A DNA stretch of 64,000 nt, from positions 464,280 through 528,279 of the forward strand of contig VXAA01001977.1 of NCBI GenBank assembly GCA_013399115.1, in the 5' to 3' direction. This stretch comes from Anseranas semipalmata (Eukaryota; Chordata; Aves; Anseriformes; Anseranatidae). The notes under the pieces are model-generated. The model was not told the origin of the DNA, did not search any database, and was given only the letters and a program-made list of their open reading frames with translations. The number at the start of each line of letters is the position of its first letter. Positions within the stretch are counted from its first letter, which is position 1. Shown here in pieces: positions 57,532-64,000 of the stretch. Both the position numbers and the translations under genes were made by a program.

Positions 57532-60500
57532 AGAAATATTACACAGATTTTTGCATAATACATTTTAATAATGTTAATCTTTAAATATTAGCATGTCCAA
57601 ATTTGGCAATGCCTAGTATATACATTCTAGTGTGCTCTTTGTATAAATTAGATTGTGATGTAACATCTGTATCCAATAGAGAAAGCTAAAAGTACTTGAC
57701 AGTTTAGAGATGATTATCCCATATGACAAACTCAAGCCTGGACCAATAATCAATAAAAACATTGTGTCCAGCACGGCCCAATGGAACTTGGCACACGTGC
57801 GAGTTAAAAATGTAGAGACCATCAGTTGTGAAAAATGTTAGTAGTTAAGTTACAAGCTTGATTCTACACCACATTGGTGGGTGAGTCTAAATGGCACTGG
57901 AATTGATAAAAAACAATATAGTCTAGCATAGTAGAAGTTATTGCTGGGTTTAAAAATGTCTTAATGCTCATTGCCCTGAGTCTTTTTAGGCAAAAGCCCT
58001 CTTCTGACAGGAAAATGCATAATCTCATCCCATACAGACTCTGCATTTTATCAGATACACAAGGTACAGCTTTGCAAACAGCTGGCCCCATCACATACTT
58101 CCTGATGGAAGACCTAGTACCATAAGCAGAGAAAGATGAGGGAGGTACAAACAAACTACAACCGAATGAGCCAACAATCTGATTTTCATTGCCAAGGAAT
58201 TGAGACCGAAAAGTCAGTGAGGCCAAAAGCTAGATTTTGAAGAGCTCCAGGTCAGGAATCAAACAGGGCAGAACCAATCACTCTGCCAGCGTGCACCTAT
58301 TTGGTTTGGCCAGAAAACTTGCATGTACCGGTTGCACACATAAAACAAGAAAAATCATACAGAAAACCTGAAAAAATTAAATTATGAAAACCTGTCAAAA
58401 CTCAAGGAAGAGGACGTGTCTCACTGAGAAGAAACTGGAGAATCTGCTTAAATAAGAAATCAGTCTGCTTAGAATGGCTGCCTTGCTGCAGCACAGGAAA
58501 AACAGTGAAGTCTTTGGTTCCTGTGCGTTTTCTTGAATATTAACAGCCATAGGAAGGCAAACCTGGTAAAGACAGCAAGCTGCGCGTGCTCTTCCCTCCT
58601 CATCCTCTGAAATCCATCCCGGGCTGCACTCTTAGTAGAAATGTCACTCAAGATGACAGTCAGTAAGGACTCTCAAGCTGAAAACCTACAGACATCGCAT
58701 CCTTTGCTGTCCACAAAGGCACAGGTATATATTTCCCATATGTGCCCCCCTCTCCTCACATACTGGACTTTCACTCCATTCAGTTTCATTGCATACTTTC
58801 AGAAACAGCTCATCAGCCTTTCTAGAAAACCTTCTTAGGGAGCTGACTCTGGACTCGCTTCTCAACTCCTCTGTACCTTCCCAAGCCATGAAATACTTTG
58901 TACCTTCTATGAACCACCAGAAATTCTGGGAGTCAGATCACATACTTATCATACTTTTCCTTTCCTTTCCTCTCTAGCAGCTATAGTATATCAGTTACAA
59001 AATGCAATATCCCTCCTTGGAACTTCACTGAAATCCCCATCCTAAACATTCTTCTCACGTGCTCAAGCAAAATCAGCTTTATGGTTTCTTGCAGTCTGAC
59101 AGACTACCCAAGCACACACATACAAGTGTGTGCAGGTATGTTTTACAGTTAGTGTATATTTAGGGAGCACATGGTGAAGAGATTTCATCTGCCTGCATCA
59201 GGGAAAGATCCATTACTCCTAAGAGGCAAAGCCAGAAAGGATTTAGGTAGTTTAGGCAAGCTGTTACTAATACCACGCATCATACCATCCATGTCATATC
59301 ATCACTATTCCAATCTAGCACATTTTCAGAGGATTCTTTAAACTTCTATAAAGACTATTCCTATACACTGTAGTTTATCTTAATTAACAAGCTCTGTAAT
59401 GTTAAAAGGCAGCTAGAACTTTAATTTTGCAGTTCCAATTTGAGATGTCTTACGGGTGCCTGCAGACACTTGATATTTTCTGAAGATCAGGCTGGTCTGC
59501 AGCATCTTGTACAGGACAAACAAATTCATATTCAAATTTTTAGGCAGCATCAAAAACCAACACTTATTTCTGAAAATCTAGGTCTAGAAATGTAACTGTG
59601 CAAGGTTCAAAAGGAAGAAGAAATATGCAATATAGCAACAGCTAAATGAACAAATAAACAAAATCCTTCATCTCAAAAAATAATCTGGAAGAGCATCTCA
59701 ATCTCAAATTATCAGCAAAGTGAGATGCTTTGCAAGTTTGAAGACTGAAAAGTAACACTGAGCAAGTGGTGAAACTGAGTATCTTCGTCCCTACTGACAG
59801 ACAAACTTGTTCCAACTCCCAGGTGAGTAAAAACGTTTTCAAGAATATACCTTTAGAATTGCGTAGAATTAGTGTTCGGATTATGCTTCTGGGGGTATGA
59901 GAAAAGCTGCAAAGAGATGACAGGAACAGTGCTTTGCGAAATGGATTTAAAAAACCAAAAGCTGCTAGATCAAGTGGTGGAATGGTTTGTAAAGCTACAA
60001 TAAGACTTGGAGAAACAGATTAGAATAACTGTCCGAACAGTGCTTGAAGCAAACGAAACTGACATATTAGATAAGGTATGTACATAGTGCACATCTGGAC
60101 AGGCACATGGAGCGCACGCACTTCCAGCGATCAGAGGGTTAAGATTAACTTTCTTTTTTAGATCATGTGGAGCCCTCTGACTTTGAAATGTTTTCCAGAC
60201 TCTGGGAATGAAAAGTTTTTCTCATCTCTCCAAGTGCCCAATCCAAAGCCCACTGAGGAATATGGAATTTTCTGTGCTGACTTCACTAGGCTTTGAACTA
60301 CAGCCCGTTGGAAAGTTGGGATCTCTGCCAGTGGATACCTCAAGGGAAAAGAGCCTGCTGCAGCCACAAGGCAAAGAAGCTGTGCAGTGTGGTTCCCTTC
60401 CTAAATGAACTCTGCTTAGCAACTATTTTTCTCTTCTCTCTTATCACATAATGGGAAACATATATTTGAGAACACTTAGAGCAATGCATCCTATGCTGTC

Positions 60501-62403
60501 TAGGGATGTCAGAGTGTACACCAAAAATTACTGGGGACTTAATTTAATCTAGAAAGCACTCTCTGGCAAGGAAATAACTCTGGCCAGCATTTATAACTGC
60601 TTTCTCAAAGTATAGGATGACACCAAAGAGTGCAAGAGCATTGTAAGTGCGTGCCACTTTTTATCACATGGTCTCTCTAAAGATTGGAATCAGACTTTCC
60701 TGGGGTGATGGATTAGAATAAATGCCAGTGTAGAACTCAGGAGCAAATGATGCTTTTCTCCTTCCTCCAGCTTCCTTCCTGTTCAAGGCACTAATTGACC
60801 TTGGCTGCTGTCATCTATCCCCTAATTCTCTATTTTGCTGTGAGAAAACCAAAGTTTGAAATATGTTGTTTACTATTTAATTGGTATAAAAAAGAAAAAG
60901 ACAAAAAAAAAAAAACCAAACCAACAAAGCACTATGGGGAAGCCAGAGGCTGAGATCAGCCACCTGCAAAGCCCCAGAAAACCTGAAACATCAAGTTTCC
61001 TCTCTGCAATCACCTGTTTCTATTTCATGAGCCTCTTTTCAGGCACTAAGAGCAGTGAGCACACACTATTATCTTTTGCAAGAGAGAAATGATCCCTAGC
61101 TGCCCATGATCCGTGAAGCATCAGGTCTGGGTCACAGGGTTAAGCATGCTAACTAAACAACTCCTTTCTTCTACCAGCATAATCTAAAGCAGCTAGGCAG
61201 CCTTCTATAAGATCCTGTACAGCATACTCTCCAAGACCTGCTCCTAGAACAAATTAAGTAGCCTGCTTGATCTGGCCACCCTTGGACACAAACAAAATTT
61301 AACTTCATGGGGTGAAATAAGAGAAATGGTCTAATGTAAATTAAACAATATCATTCAGACATTTTACTAACAGTATTATTGAGCTGAAAAGCTATTCTCT
61401 GGCGCCTAAAAGATTTCCACGACACAGAGAGGGGAACAGAGTAACATATTGCAACTTGCTGAGTGAAGTTGCAACTGCTATTGGTACAAATATATTACTG
61501 TGCTCCTTTACAGGGTAACATCACTTCAAGCATTTAACCGTGCCCTATGGACAACGTTTCATGGCACAGGGCACAAACCGTCTCAAGATTCATGCTTCTA
61601 CACAGCAATTACTTATCTGTGCTGATTATACAGGATCAACACAGAAGAGAAGTTATTCCACTCAGTCCACAAAAATATGAACTACTGAGATGTCACTGTA
61701 TTGCTTAGAGAGTCACCACCTGATTACTGGCACCTTGTAAACTAAAGCTAGTAACTTGCATTTGCAATATTCCTATGGTAAGTGTCTGTATAGCCGGCTG
61801 GGTAACAGGGCTCCATCTTCCTTTAATAGTCAAGCTATAGTAACGAAACTGTAGTAATAAGGCTATTTTTCTCTGAGATTTCTTCTGTTTGATCTGAAAT
61901 GGAGTCCCAGCACCTAACTGGTTCTTCCAGAGTTCTCTCACTATCTGGTGGTGGAACACAGTGTGGTTTCCAAGATACAGATGATTGTGGTATTACCCTG
62001 CCGGATAAGCTACAGCAAGCAAACTAGCAGACTTACTGGGTCAGATGCACGAGAATAACTCAGGTTAAGGTTCTACACATATGTGTTTGTCATGATGTCT
62101 TATGTATGGAGGGAAGAAAACAAAACATTTGAGATGAGTTAAACATATTTTGGCAAGAAGAGCAGTTTTGTGAGCTTTTGTATTAATTTCCCAGCTTCCC
62201 TTGAGTGCCAGCATAGTCCACATTGATTTAAAACTTCATTTTGTGGCAGGTCTCCTGTTGGTAGAGTCCGGTTTGAAGCAAACATTGTTTAGCACAAGGA
62301 ATCTTCTTCAGAAATAACCTAGGCCTGTTGGAAAATGTTTTGCAATATTCACGTGGAAATAAAATCAGAGATGAATTTGGTTTGTATAGATGGACAATGG
62401 TTA

Positions 62404-62409
62404 TTTATT
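62404..62409 (-). terminator. SPECC1: Proximal minus-strand AATAAA of SPECC1
   Basis: TTTATT on the plus strand, about 165 nt after the stop codon. Confidence 0.45.
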
Positions 62410-62573
62410 TGGCTGTAGTCCCAGATGTAATCAAAATTATGGAAAAGCTTTCTTTCAAAATAAGAGCTTAGGTTGGTTGTGGAAGAGGAGCAAGGGGATT
62501 TTTAAAGTGATCGAGTGCATCTGTGGCATTCTTTGTTCTCTTCCCCACTTCTGTCCACCTCTTGCTCTGTATC

Positions 62574-62663
62574 TCAGGTCTCAAAGTACTTGTAAATCTG
62601 GGCGACATACTGCATCACACTCTGCCAGTCTGGTCGGTCTGTGTACATCATCTCACTGAGTTC
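62574..62663 (-). CDS. SPECC1: SPECC1 terminal coding exon
   Basis: 90 bp, acceptor tatgcag. [20 protein letters not shown] with the CH-family RPDW motif, then AQIYKYFET and TGA. Confidence 0.93.
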   Translation of the reverse strand, partial: ELSEMMYTDRPDWQSVMQYVAQIYKYFET

Positions 62664-63503
62664 CTGCATAGGACATATTGTCAAGATTTAGTCAGGCACC
62701 ACCACCGGGAACATCACTGGGAACTCTGAGTGGCTGTGGTTATTGAACACTACTGCTTCCATTCCAGAGCATCTTAAAGCCACATACAATATAAAAGTCC
62801 ATGGAAGCAATTGTAAAACTCATGCCAAAGAACAAACTAGTTAAACAGCCGTATGCATTGTACATCCTGAAAAGATCTCTTCCATCTGTAATCAAAGATT
62901 AATTCTCTATGTAATTTCATTTTATTTAAATTACTGATTCTTTGCATGTCTTTGCTTCTGTAATTTAGCTCATGAACCCCATAATATTTCCTCCTTCATA
63001 TTAATCTTATCTTTCTTGCCATCATATTGTCGATTTTAGCAAAGGCTTTTTAAACAGTTTAACAAGAAAATTATCCTTCTGTTTCTTAAAACACTAAAAC
63101 AAAAGGAAAGAAAATTATCTAACAGACAGATATAGCGCTCTGCCCATGGAAACAGGAATCATCTTCTAGAATAACCTTCTGAGAGGAAGACATAATCAAT
63201 ACTCTCATTTCAATACCAGATGATCTCCAGGAGTTACTTCAAATTGTATTAATTCTATGATTCTACAAATTTAGTCTGCTGGAAGTTCTCAAAAACAATG
63301 TGAACTTTCAGAGACAATGGTGCAGCCTTCCCTAGCACCATATGAACATTTTCAGTGCAAGCTGACTGACTGGCCACATGACAACAAAGGCTTTGGAATG
63401 GTGTAGGCAGCAATTCTTCCCTTGTTAAACATAGGTTACTCACCAGGCTGGGTTTGATGCCTACACTTTCAGCAGCTTGAAATGCTAACAGCAGATTTCT
63501 CTT
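62574..63503 (-). CDS. SPECC1: Cytospin-B, C-terminal end (last two exons)
   Basis: Minus-strand exons 63444-63503 and 62574-62663 join in frame to encode [20 protein letters not shown] followed by [20 protein letters not shown] and AQIYKYFET, stop at 62574-62576. This is the end of the single calponin-homology domain that closes the cytospins, long coiled-coil proteins that link actin and microtubules. The upstream exons are beyond the right edge. The paralogue SPECC1L reads DINEMV in place of ELSEMM at this point, so SPECC1 is preferred; the very C-terminal YKYFET is shared by both. Confidence 0.9.
62664..63443 (-). other. SPECC1: Last intron of SPECC1
   Basis: 780 bp. It contains a CR1 LINE 3' end at about 63213-63267 and nothing else recognised. 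Confidence 0.85.
63213..63267 (+). mobile_element. CR1 LINE 3' end (decayed)
   Basis: The sequence ccagatgatctccaggagtt, then acttcaaattgtatta and the terminal repeat ATTCTATGATTCTA, corresponds to the last about 55 bp of avian CR1 elements (GACCAGATGATCTCC-AGAGGTCCC..., ending in ATTCTATG octamers). It is in the plus orientation, antisense to SPECC1, and 5'-truncated as CR1 copies usually are. Confidence 0.75.
63444..63503 (-). CDS. SPECC1: SPECC1 penultimate coding exon
   Basis: 60 bp, phase 0, acceptor ttttacag, donor gtgagt. [20 protein letters not shown] is the CH-domain helix before the last loop. Confidence 0.92.
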
Positions 63504-64000
63504 CTGTAAAAATAAAACAAAGGTTCAAAAGGATTATCATCAAAATATGATTCCTGAATCCTGCCTTGCATCTGGGCTAATCAATAAAGTTTAAATGAGC
63601 AGCTATATTTGAAAACTGAAAAACACTAGATTCAATATTTTCACATAGACATAATCAGCTAGATCCAGGTCCCAGTTAAGAAAAGCTAGGAACACGAGGT
63701 GCAACAAATCTCCTGTCCAACTAAAACTTATGGTTCTACATGTGTTTTGTTAAAGTTTGCAAAGACTTTTCAGAGTGGTTTCCTTAAGAAGCTGCCAAAC
63801 TCAAATAATTTATTCTGCGACTGTCTTATGGCATTTCCCTCACCCTTTTCTTTCTTCCCCTTTTTTTTTTTTTTTTGGTGTTAGTGAGGTATATTCACAA
63901 ACAGACTGTCTTTGAACAGCTCATCTACTTTTGCCTAAGCTACAGCCCTGTTTTTAACAAATAGGTTCTTGTGAAACTGATTACAATGGGGCAAAAAACC
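63504..64000 (-). other. SPECC1: SPECC1 intron (partial)
   Basis: AT-rich intron upstream of the penultimate exon, with a T-run at 63861-63876. No further exon recognised before the window ends. Confidence 0.75.

Larger units (their letters stand above)
57510..62573 (-). other. SPECC1: SPECC1 3'UTR (probable, about 5 kb)
   Basis: AT-rich sequence without coding signs downstream of the stop. Minus-strand AATAAA hexamers include a proximal one at 62404-62409 (about 165 nt after the stop) and a distal one at 57526-57531 with a good downstream GU/U-rich element (ttttctgtttctgatgtttg). A multi-kilobase 3'UTR is also seen in mammalian SPECC1. Extent is inferred. Confidence 0.5.

Noticed and set aside
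1..64000. tRNA, rRNA, snoRNA or CRISPR features
   Set aside because: I saw no A/B-box tRNA pattern, rRNA similarity, paired C/D boxes with terminal stems, or regularly spaced repeats. A covariance-model scan would be needed to exclude small RNAs in introns.

Overview
This window is vertebrate nuclear DNA, almost certainly from a bird. The genes are multi-exon with GT-AG introns, and their proteins read as clear sauropsid orthologues of mammalian genes. Introns are short (eight TTC19 coding exons fit in about 3.2 kb), interspersed repeats are sparse, and one repeat carries the octamer-like 3' tail typical of avian CR1 LINEs. The density suggests a microchromosome-like region, but I cannot name the species or chromosome from sequence alone. 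Two runs of N (15094-15316 and 45896-46274) fall in GC-rich promoter or first-exon sequence.

Layout, left to right. (1) 482-7755, + strand: the last eight coding exons of NCOR1, with both C-terminal nuclear-receptor-binding CoRNR boxes and the conserved C-terminus, then a 3'UTR of about 2.6 kb. (2) 11.6-15.33 kb, - strand: TTC19, a mitochondrial TPR protein, complete except for the first-exon body hidden in the first N gap. (3) 15.4-28.4 kb, + strand: ZSWIM7 (SWS1), a complete 140-residue SWIM zinc-finger protein. It is divergent from TTC19, and the two share a promoter of under about 100 bp. (4) 45.7 down to about 29.3 kb, - strand: ADORA2B, the adenosine A2B receptor, two coding exons (340 residues) split by a 12.7 kb GC-rich intron. 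(5) 46.4-57.5 kb: an intergenic stretch with no gene I can support. (6) 57.5-64.0 kb, - strand: the 3' end of SPECC1 (cytospin-B), namely the last two coding exons, encoding the end of the calponin-homology domain, and a probable 5 kb 3'UTR.

The order NCOR1-TTC19-ZSWIM7-ADORA2B is the same as on human 17p. ADORA2B next to SPECC1 differs from human, where SPECC1 lies a few megabases away. The genes are not a functional unit: a transcriptional corepressor, a complex III assembly factor, a homologous-recombination factor, a GPCR and a cytoskeletal cross-linker.

I found no clear previously undescribed system. The most interesting signals are regulatory: an ADORA2B upstream ORF whose fate depends on one ambiguous base, a near-consensus RFX X-box inside the TTC19/ZSWIM7 promoter, a putative ZSWIM7 uORF ending one base before the main start, an AT-rich homeodomain-motif block in the ADORA2B intron, two CTCF-like sites, and fossil SINE and CR1 pieces.
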